Below, piece by piece: positions 11,836-23,497 of a stretch of DNA of 64,000 nt. The notes under the pieces were generated by a model. The model was not told the origin of the DNA and searched no databases. It saw only the letters and a list, made by a program, of their open reading frames with translations. The first letter of the stretch is position 1; the number at the start of each line of letters is the position of its first letter. Location of the stretch: NCBI GenBank assembly GCA_026119935.1, contig JALRMH010000056.1, forward strand, positions 176,679 through 240,678, read 5' to 3'. The translations under genes and the position numbers were made by a program. Source of the stretch: Endothia cerciana. Its lineage: Eukaryota; Ascomycota; Sordariomycetes; Diaporthales; Cryphonectriaceae.

Positions 11836-12963
11836 GCCGACCCCGTCCTCTGATGTCGTATCTGCCGCCTGTAGGGACGATGGCGGGTGTCGGTATGAAG
11901 AGGAGAGAGGTAGGAATTACAGCAGGGCGGAGAAGGCCCGTAGACCAGAGCGGCAGGATGCTGATGGATGGATGGATGGATGGATGGATGGATGAAACAA
12001 TAATGCCTCTGTCCACGTGCGAACGATAGATGGGATGGGGTGAGGGAGTGAGTGAGTGAGTGAGACACAGGCTCGTGTCTAGGTGTCTCAGGCGGGCTCC
12101 GGCGTCCTGGCTGGGCCGTGAGCATCGGCTGTCGGTACTCCCGTCCTGGCCGTCAAGGAGAACAAAGTACCACACGCCTCTCGCTCCGTGCGCGGCCAGC
12201 ACTTTCGGAAGTGTAAAGAGTAAAGGGAGACCAAGGACACGGCACTGCAACCTCTGATGAAACGAGTGTCTCGCGTGGACGGTCGTCGCACAGTAGCGCA
12301 TATTGTGTCTGGACCAAAACCGAGATGCGGCTGGAGGATCAGGTCACGTTTACTTGAGCATGGAAAGGCTGCATCCCATGTACTGCAGGTGGCCTCGGCC
12401 CGTGACCGCGCATTTCTTGGCGGGGTGATCGCCGCAACCATCACGATTTCCCCCAACCTAAACTTGTAGGCGCGTGTGGACGGAGGCACAGATCAATCAG
12501 CCTTTTGCTTTGTCAGTGCATTCTGGGACGTCCCTTCAGGGTCCTCCCAGGCCGTTCGGTAGGCAGCACGCAGTAAAAGTACAGGCATGTGTCTCACCTC
12601 CCTGTCCTCTCTGGAGACGCCTCCATTCCCCTCGAACACCGAGAACACCTTGAGGTAGAAGTACATGGAAGTCGTAACCCTGAAGGAACACCTTGGATCC
12701 CCTCTGTATGATCCCCGGCCGATATGGATCCTGTAAGCAAAAGAAGTCATTGAACGTCTGATATCCCTTCCAACCTGATCCCGATCCTGCTCCTGACCCG
12801 TTGCCGTCCCTCCGAGGGAGAATGGAAAGAGGCCAAACCCTACCCAAACACAGACGCCTATTTCCAGTCGCAAATGCGCTGGCATCCCGCCATGATTTCA
12901 TGATGCATGATCAAACGCCAGTATACTTCCCCCCCCCCCGGTCAGGGACTCATGAGGATTCCA
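11836..12963. repeat. Intergenic region with tandem GGAT and GAGT microsatellites
   Basis: A (GGAT)n run lies at about 11960-11995 and a (GAGT)n run at about 12046-12066, with a poly-C tract near 12930. This is the promoter side of the MFS transporter and the 3' side of ATG7. No gene recognised. Confidence 0.6.
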
Positions 12964-15188
12964 TCAGACCAGCACGGCCTCACCATCGTCCTCCACCTCT
13001 TCCTCGTCACTCAGCTCCACGTCAGCGGCCATGGCCTCGGCGCGGCGCTGGACCTCCGCGAGGCCAGAGAGCTCCGCAACGTAGTCCTTCTCGTCGAGTG
13101 CCTTCTTGAGGAACGCGTAGCCGTCCTTCTTGTAGGCATCGATGATGGTCTTGCTGCATGCACTGCAGTTGGGGTAGGACTCGCCACGGATGATCATGTT
13201 CTGGAAGGTGGACAGGAACCCGCGAATCTGGTGGGGGACGAGGCCAAGTGCGTGGTTGGGCGGATCACGCTCGTAGGAGGTAGGACCGCCGCCGCCGCCA
13301 CCACCACCAGGGACGGGCGCCTTGGCGTGGTGGCCCTCGGGATGTTGCAGGATGCTTGCCAGCAGCTCGACAAGGAGGGCTGACGCGATAGCCGCGCCGC
13401 CAGGACGGGTGACCGTGCACTGCTGATCCAGGGTGAGGTCCTTCTGAGACTGAGACGGATCGTCAGTGAGAAGGTTGTGTGGTGAGATGAGGTGTTGTCC
13501 AGACTTACATCCGTGGCCACGACCACATCGTTGCAGAAGTAGCATCCCAGAGTCCGCTCGCTACCGTCCTCGGGCGCAGCACCATGTCGCATCACGACAT
13601 ACGTGTCGAAGCCCAGCGCAGCATTCATAACGATCTTACCCGCAGCCTTGCCCATCACTGTAGGCAGCCACCGCGACTCACGGCTGTCCATCAGCAGGAA
13701 GATCACATCGTGTGACCTAACGAGCTCTTGCAGCTTGGTGAAGTCGGCCTTGGTCTTCGTCTCGTCGGCGATCGGATGTCCCAGCATGGGGACCGAAATC
13801 ACATGGCCCTCGCTCTCAACACTGGGGTTGATGTCCCTCAGCGTCTCGGCCGCCTTGGTCGCCTTGGGAGCTCCTCCGTTGAGAGCATCCTTGAACTCGA
13901 AGAGGGGCTGCCGGACGGGGTTCGAAAACGAGACCGAGCCGTTGTCGACAAGGGTAATCTTGCGCACGCCCCAGCCCATCAGATTACGCGACACGTAGCT
14001 GCCCAGAGTTCCGGCACCCAACAGCAGGCACGAGGTGTTCCTGATGGTATCCAGATCCAGCCCCGGGGAGATCCGCCACTTCATAAGCTTGAGGTTCAGG
14101 TCCACGGCCTGGTCTGCCAGCTTCTTGGGGTCCATGTAGTCGCCGAGGCTCGCCTGGCGCGCCTGCAACTTCCCGATCGCGTTCCGCTCCCAGCCCGTGA
14201 CCTTGGGCATCACAGTCGTCTCCATCTCTGGCACGCTGTCCATAGCAAGCGGCAGGATGATACTGCGCGCCTCATGTCGCCGGCCCTGGGTGTCGCGGAA
14301 GCAGAGGATGTTGACCTTGGTGAGGTGGAAGCGCTGGCGGACCAGGACCAACAGGTTGCGCAGGGGCCAAGAGGGGTGCTCGGCGTAGTTGGAGGGGTCG
14401 ACAAACGAGACGAAACGGTCCTCCTCGGGGACGCCGTCGAAAAAGCCGTTCTCAAACTCGCGCAGGGAGGCGATGGCCCACCTGAACCCGATATCCTCAG
14501 CAGCCGAGTCGAACGAGTTCTTAGACCGCGTGTCCTCGCCGCCACGGACTTTCTTGGCTAGGAAGAAGCCGTACTCCCTGTTGTCGACCCCGTAACGCCA
14601 GGTCCAAACCTGGTCGACCAACGCCGTGCTCTCTGCCGAGGTGAGCCTCCCGATGTCCGCGACGCGCTTCCACTGGGGGTCGGAGTGCAGGGCGGGGAAG
14701 GCGAACCAGTAGGTGAATCGGTACTTCTTGAGATCGGCAAACGACAGGATGGTATGGGAGGCGAGGAGGGATGGGACGGAATAGATGGTGCCGTCTTGGA
14801 TCGCGTCCCAGATCTGGCGGCCTGCTGTCTGGAGCATGGCGGCCTTGTCGGTCTGCTTGAAGTCCTCGATCGTGTTCACGTTCTTGATGGTACCCTCGGC
14901 GCGGCACTGGTTCAGACCCACCCTGTCGGACCCTGTCAGATCTTGCAAGAGCCTCCCGAGGGCAAGCGGCCGCGGCTGTGCGACTTACGAGTTGGTGGTA
15001 AGCGAATTACCGAGGATCTGCATGCGCGTGCTCTCGTCGGGGGTGGCAGTGGGGTTGGACTCGTAGGTGCCGAGGACGAAGCGTGCAGAGTCGTCCAGCT
15101 TGGCGTGATCGAGCTTGGAAGAGAAGAGCGCCGAGTAGAACGGCAGCTCTATCTGCGACGAGAACGCCGCAAACTTGAGCTCCGTCAT
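12964..15188 (-). CDS. ATG7: Autophagy E1-like activating enzyme Atg7
   Basis: Three exons: 14989-15188, 13509-14922 and 12964-13449; 699 aa, the usual Atg7 length. Exon 1 starts MTELKFAAFSSQIELPFY, the Atg7 N-terminal domain that binds Atg3/Atg10. The adenylation domain follows with the ATP motif LLGAGTLGSY, LVDNGSVSFSNPVRQ and zinc-binding CYFC...CSAC pairs. The catalytic cysteine is in QQCTVTRPG (about residue 549), which forms thioesters with Atg8 and Atg12. The acidic C-terminal tail after AFLKKAL is the Atg8-docking region. A Gly-run (GGGGGGGG) interrupts a surface loop near residue 590. Intron 2 has two possible acceptors six nt apart; I chose the upstream one (SQKDLTLDQQ). Divergent from DCD1. 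Confidence 0.95.
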
Positions 15189-16232
15189 CTTTGCCGGTGT
15201 CGTTCTCGCGACCGGACGTTGGGGTCGGCGCCTTGGGGTGCGCGCGGCTGGTCTCTTTCAAGGGTTGCCGGTTTTGGGGGGGGGGGGGCCTATGTCTTCG
15301 AACGAACTCGAGGGGTCAGGAGAGGAAAGGAGACGGAAATAGGATCACCGCGTGGAGGAGGAGGAGGTGTTGGAGGAGTGAGGAGGAGGCAAAAGGCGAG
15401 GCTGTCAGGTGGGTGTCGCCGCGAGGTGAGGGGACTCTGAGCGACGAGCCCCACTACACCAGGCGGACGAGGGGGTGGGACGAGGGGGTGGGACGAGGGG
15501 CAGTGGATGATGCAATAAGCGATGACAAGAAAGGATGGTGACGACGGGTGACCTGGGTGGGGGGAGAAGGTCGTCGGCAGCCTTGAGAAGGTGAGGAGAT
15601 GTGAAGAATGGATGGTCTCAAGATCGAGTCATCAGCCCGCGACGAGCTGGTCACGAGGGTATGGAGAGTGTTGAAGTGTACGTCCGTAGACCAACCAGGT
15701 AAAGTTGGTTGTCGTCGGCTGGGAGAGCCCCAAAGCGGTTCCAAGACGAGATGGGTCACAGGGATGCTGGGGCTTGCGGTGAGAGAAGGTACTTGTGGTA
15801 CGGACGTACTGTGCTCTGTTAGTGGTACCGGCGTGTTAACGTAGAAGGGGTCGACAGGGAGGAAGCTCCCGCGTCGTCCCTTTCTTAGGGCTGCGGGTAT
15901 GCACTGCACCCCGCCAGCAGACCCCTGCAGCCAGCCCCCAGCAGCAGCCTTGGGGGGTCCAGGTCCCCCCCCCATCCCCTCAACGCGTGCACCCGTGTAT
16001 CGTGCAACCGCGTCCAGCTCTGCCCCAGGCCCTCTGTTCTGTACTGTGAAGGTCACTCCCACAGGCACCCCCGCCAGCACCTGGGGACTCTTGGCCCTTT
16101 TACATGAAATTTGATTGTGTTTATAAAGCAACCTGACTGGATCTGTGGGCCTTTATCCTGGATGACATCCTCACACGGGATCTGATCCCCACCTGAAGAA
16201 AGGAACCGGCACGACATCTGAGCCAAGCAAAG
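15189..16232. promoter_or_regulatory. Shared divergent promoter region ATG7/DCD1
   Basis: About 1 kb between two divergent start codons. Holds a G12 tract at about 15277-15289, a GAGGAG-rich stretch at 15355-15390 and GGGGTGGGACGA repeats at 15472-15500. No separate gene was recognised; open frames here are low-complexity. A role as a bidirectional promoter is inferred from layout only. Confidence 0.45.
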
Positions 16233-17510
16233 ATGCTCATTGGGATCTGTGGCAGTGAGTCTCTGGGAGCATTCCTACATGAGGTCAGCCGTACAGGTAC
16301 CTAACCAGCCCCTTAGGCATATGCTCTGGGAAGGGCACCGTGGCTCGATATCTGGTGGACCATCACGGCTTCACGCATGTTTCTGTAAAACCCGACCAAG
16401 GGACCGCAGATGGCACCTCCCAGGAGCCAGCAGACGGTGCCCCACCGGCGGGTACGGAGGAGTCGAACACCCATCACAAGCGGAACTCATCCTCTACATC
16501 CCCCGTGTTCTCCTCATCGGATGGTCTCCTCGGGCATGTCACCCAGCGCTGGCGAGACCGGTGGTTGATCACGGACGTGCTGTCCAAGGACGCCCTCGAC
16601 GCCTACTCCCGGCGCCCCTTCTTCCTGCTCATCTCGGTCGACGCGCCCCTCCTCGTGCGGTGGAAGCGTTACCAGCAGCGCCACCTCGGGCCCGGCGGCG
16701 CCGAGGCACAGGCCGGCAGGCCAGACAGGCCGGCGGCGCAGACGCTGGAGGCCTTCGCCGCCCTCTCCGACGCCCAGCTCTACCACCCGCTGACGGGCCA
16801 GGCGACGCACATCGCCACCGCGCCGGTCCGGCTGCTCAACACCTCGCACACGCTGGCCTCCCTCTACGTGAACCTCGGCAAGCTAAACCTCCTCAGCACC
16901 GAGCGCCTCCGGCCCTCCTGGGACAACTACTTCATGTCCCTCGCCAAGCTCGCCTCGCACCGGTCCAACTGCATGAAGCGCCGCGTCGGGTGCGTCGTCG
17001 TCAGCCAAAACAGGCGCGTCATCTCCACGGGCTACAACGGCACCCCGCGGGGGATCCGCAACTGCAGCGAGGGCGGGTGCCCGCGGTGCAACTCGGGCCT
17101 CGGGTCGGGACACGGGCTGGCGACCTGTCTCTGCATCCACGCCGAGGAGAACGCCCTGCTGGAGGCCGGCCGGGACCGGCTGCGGGAGGGCGCGGTGCTG
17201 TACTGCAACACGTGCCCGTGCCTCACGTGCAGCATCAAGATTGCGCAGGTCGGCGTGAGCGAGGTGGTGTACGCCCAGGGGTACAGCATGGACGGGGAGA
17301 CGGCCGCCGTGTTTAGGGAGGCCGGCGTGAGGCTGAGGCAGTTCGTGCCCGTGAGTTCGCATTTCCTTTTTCCTCTGTCCCCATCGCGTCCTCTCCTGTC
17401 CAGCTTGTTGGCCCCAAGGGTGCGGGCCATGTCCGTCGGGTTGGAGCTGACGGCGGACATAGCCTGCGAACGGTCTCATCCATCTCGAGAAGATGGAGCT
17501 CAACATCTAA
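16233..17510 (+). CDS. DCD1: Deoxycytidylate (dCMP) deaminase with N-terminal P-loop domain
   Basis: Three exons: 16233-16254, 16317-17350 and 17463-17510; 367 aa. The 22-nt first exon gives MLIGICG, and splicing builds the P-loop GSICSGKGTVARYL. This N-terminal kinase-like domain (about 1-195) is typical of fungal Dcd1. The zinc-dependent deaminase domain follows, with SHRSNCMKRRVGCVVV, the catalytic HAEEN and the second zinc pair CPCLTC. The last intron was chosen because exon 3 restores the family-like tail PANGLIHLEKMELNI; reading through would add a non-homologous tail of about 120 residues. It deaminates dCMP to dUMP for dTTP supply in the cytosol. Confidence 0.9.
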
Positions 17511-18163
17511 GCTCAGGATGGGTGGCCGAGCGCCGTGCCCCAGGTCCAGCCCGCTGCGGTCGGATAGCGCGTGATCAGCGGCCGTGGGTATCTCCCGCGT
17601 CGCGTCCTCGGAGGGGCTATATGGTGGTCTGCGCGCGTGCTCGAGTCGGCGAGACTCCACCAACAGTGAGGGTAGGTATCGCAAAGGCAGGGCAGCAAGG
17701 CAGTCAGCACGCGACAATACGAGGTCGTGATACGATATTGCCGGCAAGCACTAACGTTGTCCAATTGCAAGCGACCGTAATTAGACTGTTTCTTGATTGA
17801 AGATTTGACGAATAACTGCTGAGGCGCAAGGCTTATTCGGAGTACGTCTGAGAATGCCAACACAGCCCGGTGGCATCGGGGTAGTATCATGACCTCGTGG
17901 CCCTCCTCAACCCCATCCCGTCCCGTCCCCATCACCCTCCCAAGGAATAATCATTACTGCCATAATAAGGTCTCCAACCGTCCGCCTCGTTACCATCCAT
18001 CCTTCACCAGATTATGTGGCGCGAATTTTCCGTCCCCATCCAGCCTCTCGACCGGGCGGGCGCCGGCCGCTGCCGCTGCCGCTGCCGCTGCCGCTGCCCC
18101 TTGCCGCTGCCGTCAAGTCTCGGCGTACTCTGCCGATCCCGTCCCAGCACCTGAGTTCCCCAA
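17511..18163. other. Intergenic region (convergent 3' ends)
   Basis: 3' flanks of DCD1 (plus) and the small membrane protein (minus). A (CTGCCG)n-like repeat lies at about 18066-18115. No gene seen. Confidence 0.45.
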
Positions 18164-18352
18164 CTATGAGGCCTGCTTCCGTGAACGGCGGGCGGAGATC
18201 TTGCGGTTGATGAAGAGGCCAAGGATAGCCACGGCGACGACGAAGACGATGCAGAAGACGACGACGACACCAGCCTCCTTCTTGGCCCAGTTCTCACGCC
18301 TGGCGATGGTGGAGACGGCCTCGCGGGCGACCAGGGCGTTGATGGCAGGCAT
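18164..18352 (-). CDS. Small single-pass membrane protein, 62 aa
   Basis: A compact open frame of 62 residues: a short N-terminal part (MPAINALVAREAVS, then RRENWAKKEAG), one strongly hydrophobic helix (VVVVFCIVFVVAVAILGLFI, residues about 29-48), then a very basic tail (NRKISARRSRKQAS). The layout of N-out helix followed by Arg/Lys tail predicts N-out/C-in single-pass topology. Frame-specific hydrophobicity and the sharp charge pattern argue for real coding. I recall similar tiny proteins in other Sordariomycetes but no function. It could act as an assembly or regulatory subunit of a membrane complex. Confidence 0.6.
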   Translation of the reverse strand: MPAINALVAREAVSTIARRENWAKKEAGVVVVFCIVFVVAVAILGLFINRKISARRSRKQAS

Positions 18353-20838
18353 TGTTGCGGGATTTATGGACGTGCAAGACGAATCCTACAAGGTCAATCT
18401 CGTTAGCCACAGGCCGGCAATCCTTCCGCGTCATGATTTTCCGTCCTTGAGAAGGCGAAAATCGGCAAGGGGCGAGGACTCGAGAAGTAAGATTCGGATC
18501 ATGATGGGGAGAGGGCAATTGGCCTCGCCGGGCACGCTATCGGCCCGGAAGCGTGTCTTGCATCGCGTCGGCATGGTCGCTTGGCCAGCGCCGCGACGAT
18601 GTTTTGAAGATGGTTTTATTTTGTTGTCTTTTTTTCTTCTTTTTTCACTGCGGCAGTCCCGCCATAAGCCGCAGCTTGGCACCCGTCATCTCTGCGAGCT
18701 GGCGGAGCTGCCGAGGTTGGGGCCACAGCTACAGCTGCAGCCCGGGGGGGGGGGGTGCACAAAAAGGGCCGCGCGGTGAGGACCGGTCGTGCGAACGACG
18801 GGCTCGAGGCCAATTGCTCCTCTGGACCGGGGGAGGTGGGAGATGCCTAACAACCGGAAGACGAGGAGGGATCAACTGTGAGGTCTGGCCATACCTTTGT
18901 GCGAGAGAGGTAAATTTTTTTTTTTTGGGGGGGGGGGGTGGCGGCTTCGGCACGTGGGATGAAAGCTGATGGCGGTGGATGATGATGTCGGATGGCTGAG
19001 GGGTGATGTTGATGGCGAACAGCACACGACGATTGACAAAAAGTTGAAGAGGAGATGGTCAACAACTGGGGATTGGGATCTGTCCGTCGAGGGAGATTGT
19101 CTGTTCGTCAAGGTCGAAGTGCGTTGGGGGGAAACAAGAAGAAGGGAAGGGAAGGGGAGGGAAAAAGGTCAGAGTCGAGAGAGGCAGGGCAGGGGCAGCA
19201 ACAAATAGCGGCAGCTCTGGGCAGTGGGGGAGCCACCCAAGGCGCACGATGGGGCCCTCTGGGATGCCGGTCGTAGGGGTGACGGGCGCCGTGGTGAGGG
19301 AAATGCGGGGGGCACAAGTACCACCTTAGCAGGGCCAGCAGGGCCAGAGAGAGAGAGAGGGAATAACGGAATGGGGTGGAGTCCCCAATCAACAACCAGG
19401 CCGCGCTAGCGTGGCACCCAAAAGCTTGTCGCTGGAAGGCAGGGCACGGGACAGCCCTCGACCTCGACCTCGAGCTGGGCAGGGCAGGGCAGGGGACGGG
19501 GGACGGGGGACGGACCACGACGGACCACGACGGACCACGGCGGGACCACGGGCCAAGCCAAGCAAGGGTCACGGACCGGACGGTCAGGGACGGGAGACGG
19601 TCAAGAGGTTGTTGATATGGGTTTTGCATTCAGACTGTCCTGGGGCGGCACCACCACCGCGCTGGTGCCCTGCCTTCTGTGTGGATGCTCACTACGGGGA
19701 AAGAAGGAGCGGAACAAGGGGCGGTGGTCATGGTCATGTTGCCTGTCCAGTGACCGCTGTTTTGTGGGGGGGGGGGGTGGCCGAGGGAGGGCTGCTCTCT
19801 CTGGGTTGTGGTGTTTGCGCGAATTTTCCCCTTCGTCGGGCGAGGAAGGGCGGCGAGGCGAGGCGCGAGCAACCGCCAGTCCCAGGTCCCAGGTCCCAGG
19901 TCCAGGTCTCCGGGGCCCCGAGGTACTATAGTACATATCTGACCCTGCCGTGGTGGTCATGCAAGCACGTACTAACTACCGTAGTCACAGTACATACATA
20001 GTAGTACGGATAGATGGCACTGCGCTCCTGCTTACGGTGGCCATGGGGGGAAAATGAATGCGTGCTCTTCCTTATCCGGCCTGGCCTGGCCTGGCCTGGC
20101 CTGGTGCCATGCCCATGTACCTACCATCCACGGTGGGTTTTGTGGGCTCCCCGGCGGTAGGACGGTTTCCCACAACTTCCCAGAGCCAAGATATGACCCG
20201 GGACCAGGGCTATAGACAGGATTCCCAAAACATTCACGGGCTGGCTGCAGATCGGTTGGGCGTCCCGCTAGTTCGTGCAGGACGTCCGGGAGGTTGTTGC
20301 TTGGCTGGTGATTGCTGTCGCCTGAGAAAGACGGGGAACGACCAGAAGGACGAGGTGCAGGGCCCCAAACAGCACACTATGCACTGCTATGGTGGTGGTA
20401 CTGTGGTATGTACCACAGTACCGTGGTTGACTCCCGTGGACCTGCGTGCGCTGCGGGGCCCTGATGTACAGGCTACCGGAGTTATCCTCCAGGGTGTGCC
20501 TGGGAGCCGCCGCCCCCCCCCCCCCCAGCGCGAGGTGGGCCCCCCAGAGGAATGACTACGGAGGGGCGGAACTTGCTGCCATCGGCTCGAGGTCAGACCA
20601 GAGCACGCAGGGGACCTGAGCTTTTGACCTGACCCGCCTGGCCTGCAGTTCCTCCAAAGGTCCCGCAGCCGACCTCGATTCAATGACAGACACTCCATTT
20701 ACAACAACCTGCTCGTTTAATTGCTCGAACCTCCGCCAATGTCACTCCAGCGTACGACGTTGATCTCTCTCGGTGTGGGGGCTGTATGTGCTATGTACAT
20801 GGACATGGCGGACATGGCGGACATGGTGGAGTGTCAGC

Positions 20839-20887
<49 letters not shown>

Positions 20888-21386
20888 AGGGAGAGGGAGA
20901 GGGAGAGGCGTCCTGCAGGATTGGCCCGGATCTACACGGCATCTTATCCACCCCTCGCTCTTACTCCGGACATTGTCGCCTCCACCGCTGTTCAGCAAAA
21001 AGCACGAGCGCAGGCGCAGGCGGGCTCGGGATATTCAGACCCCCCTTCCGGATAGCGAGTTGGATCTGCGGAGGAAGACGCGGGATGCTTAAGCTGATGA
21101 CCATTGCCTGCAGACGCCGACTCACCGGCGTGGCCGGCTGTTCGAGGCGGGTTGAACCGTACTATATGGCATTGAAAGTCCGTAAGTTACCAATCAGGAG
21201 TCGAGGTCAGGATCCGGAGTCGTGCTGCAGCTCACGCCCAACCAACCCACACCACAGTACAGTACCAGAGCCTCACCTTCCATCCCGCCGCCGAAACCCC
21301 TTACCCAGCATTCACAGATATTCAAAAGACGGGAAGGACCTTGCGCGTCAGCCTCGTCAGCAGGCACACCTCACCCCTCAGCCACC
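18353..21386. repeat. Three-kilobase gene-poor region rich in simple repeats
   Basis: Contains poly-G tracts (18745-18757, 18927-18939, 19767-19778), poly-C (about 20513-20526), a poly-T/poly-G junction at 18915-18939, GGACCACGAC repeats at 19510-19540, a (CCTGG)n run at 20082-20103 and a (GA)n tract at about 20841-20880 continuing as GAGGGA repeats to 20908. Open frames on both strands are low-complexity. It separates the 5' end of the small membrane gene from the 3' end of the AA9 gene. No supported gene. Confidence 0.55.
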
Positions 21387-22290
21387 TCAACACGTCACCA
21401 CGGCCGGACCCGGCGGCGTGTAGGCTTTCCCGCCATTGTCAGGCTGCCCCGTCGGGCCATAAATGTTGATTAAGATTCCCGGGTCTGTGGCCTTGTACGC
21501 CCCAGGGAAGCTCACCGTCGACGAGAACGCCCGGGAGCCGTTGCCGCCTACGTCCAGCTGCGCACAGCTGGTGTAGAACTGTGCCTGGCCCTGGGCGTAG
21601 GCCGAGTGCAGCGCGATGATCTCGGCCCGCATCAGGTACTGGCCCGGCGCGAGGCAGCTGGGAAGCGTGTGGTAGGACCAGCCATCGTTGGCGATCATGT
21701 TGTCTGGGAGGCAAGACGTCAGTCAGCCATGCACGACTTATGCAACAGGCATATGTACCACCGGCGGCAGGGAGGGCATATCAAGCACATACCCACGCCC
21801 CATTTCGTCGTCGACGTGTCGAAACCGTCAGAGCTGATCTTGAACCACCCCAGCCCCGTCTGCGCTGACGTCGCGGCGTTGTCCACCTTTGCCAGGTACG
21901 CCATCACCGGCCCCTTGTGAGTCGCCGCGATGGGGTTGTCGGCGTCGTTGGCTCCCTGGGGCCCACCAATGATGTGTTGCCACCACGCTCCGATCTTGTC
22001 ACCCGGCTCCGCAGATATGATGGTGGTCGAGGTGCTCCCGGCCGCGCCGCAGGTCAGCGAGTTGCTCGTCACATCCAGGACGGGGTTGTTGTTGGAGGGC
22101 GCTCTGAGGCCGGCAAGCTCGGCCTGGTCCTGGCCGTTCACGGAGACTTTCTTGACGTCGGGGTCAGACTTCGACCAACCCTCGGAGCGAACCACCTACA
22201 ATCCGGGCATGGGGGTCTGCCTACCTGGAAGATTGTGTGCGCGTCGACAGCAGCGCCGAGCGCACCAACAGCGAGGAGTGACAGCTTCAT
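21387..22290 (-). CDS. Secreted AA9 lytic polysaccharide monooxygenase
   Basis: Three exons: 22225-22290, 21793-22150 and 21387-21703; 246 aa. The signal peptide MKLSLLAVGALGAAVDA ends just before HTIFQ, so the mature protein begins with the His1 that forms the copper histidine brace. The second copper His is in PIAATHKGPVMAYLAKV, and the axial Tyr and hydrogen-bonding Gln are in GQAQFYTSCAQLDV. There is no CBM1 or linker. The first intron (22151-22224) was placed so that FQ joins KVSVNGQDQAEL, as in relatives. Function: oxidative cleavage of cellulose or hemicellulose outside the cell. A TATA box lies about 110 nt upstream. Confidence 0.92.
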
Positions 22291-22869
22291 AGTGACGGCC
22301 CGCAGATCAAAGGTAGGGACTGCTTGGTATAACCGCGGCAGAGATGACCAGTAGAAGCCAGCCACCTCCTTCGCCGGGCACTGCTCTCCATACTGCATCT
22401 TATATATGAGTTCGTTGGCCATCCACATGTCAGCCCTGGACCTGGTGATCAAATATGCCGAGAGGCCACTCACTCTGTCCTCTAATCTCCACGGCTCGCG
22501 ATCCCGTACTGGAGGGCCTCCATAGAGTGGGCTCAGCCGCATGATCCCAGGCAGTCTCCCGACAGGACCGCTCCTGGCCAATCATCAAACACAAAACACG
22601 GCGACAGTCGCATCGGCTCGTGACGCCGAGATGAAAGCCTTGATTGCTCTCTTATGGTGCCCGTTACTAGCCTACCAAGAATATATTGAGGGCTTCCGCT
22701 CCGCCTCCCGTCATAAAGTACCACACCCTCATTTTATTTAGCCTTCCAAGCCCCAGATGGCTGCTGGAATCTCAACTCCTGGTACTCGACCTCGCGGACC
22801 AACGACTTCCAGGCTCCATCGCCGAAGACAAGATAAATAAGCCTTGGCGACCCAATTCCATCACAACGA
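22291..22869. promoter_or_regulatory. Upstream region of the AA9 gene
   Basis: Promoter side of the AA9 gene. Apart from the TATA box noted above I see no further structure. Confidence 0.4.
22399..22406 (-). promoter_or_regulatory. TATA box of the AA9 gene
   Basis: TATATAAG on the minus strand about 110 nt upstream of the AA9 ATG. Position and match fit a TATA element of an inducible secreted-enzyme gene; the assignment is inference. Confidence 0.5.
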
Positions 22870-23497
22870 ATGACAGGCGAAGAGGTACACAAGCTGCTCA
22901 TCCTCGGCATCTCAGTCACGATCGTAGCCTCTATCTTCCCCGGAGGCACCACAGAAGCAGTGTTTCTTGTTCACCCTCAACTGGATAGATCATGACCTGG
23001 ACCTCGCGAACAGCAATTGGCTGCTCCGGAATATCCGCAATGCCCTAGGTATCACCACCATCGGAGCTGGTGCTACGCGACTTGCATGTGGAACGAACAG
23101 GCAATTTGATGAGACAGCTGCTCATCAGTGGTGGTTTTTTGTGTGCAGCGATGATTGCCACGACGATCCATGGCCAGGACCTACCTGTACGATCAAGAAG
23201 GTGATATGTACAATCCGGGGACGACGTACCGCCCCCACTTGTCCTTGGGGATTCCACAGCGAGATGGTCCCTAGTCGTCTCAGTGCTGGCTTGGAGCGTG
23301 GTGCTGCCCGCCTGGTTGGGGCTGGGCCTCTGCGCGCATCGGGCAGGCTACTTGATTCCGAGTCTTCTGGGACTCTCGATCGGGACTCGAGTGCTGCTAA
23401 TTACTGCGTGATGCTGCCTTTCGATAGGCTGACGTTCAAGGTCTGGGCTGCGTGGACGATCAGCTTATACGCACTGCCACCTTTGTGTGAGCGATGA
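22870..23497 (+). pseudogene. Frameshifted multi-TM membrane protein relic
   Basis: Protein-like segments appear successively in different frames of the same strand: MTGEEVHKLLILGISVTIVA from 22870, then WIDHDLDLANSNWLLRNIRN with TTIGAGATRLACG, then LISGGFLCAAMIATTIHGQ from about 23121, then YDQEGDMYNPGTTYRPHL from about 23188, and the hydrophobic SLVVSVLAWSVVLPAWLGL with GTRVLLIT from 23268. At least three frame changes are needed and no clean GT-AG introns explain them. The pattern (TM helix, charged loop, TM helices) suggests a fungal integral membrane protein with two to four helices left. Family not recognised. Multiple indels mean it is probably dead. Confidence 0.5.

Noticed and set aside
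11950..12066. GGAT/GAGT tandem runs as a CRISPR or telomere-like array
   Set aside because: Simple 4-bp microsatellites without spacers; eukaryotic context.
17351..17800. Read-through tail of dCMP deaminase to 17800
   Set aside because: A GTGAGT donor and an acceptor at 17462 produce the family-like C-terminus; the read-through sequence has no resemblance.
20773..21423. Open frame containing (RE)n repeats
   Set aside because: Translation of a GA microsatellite.
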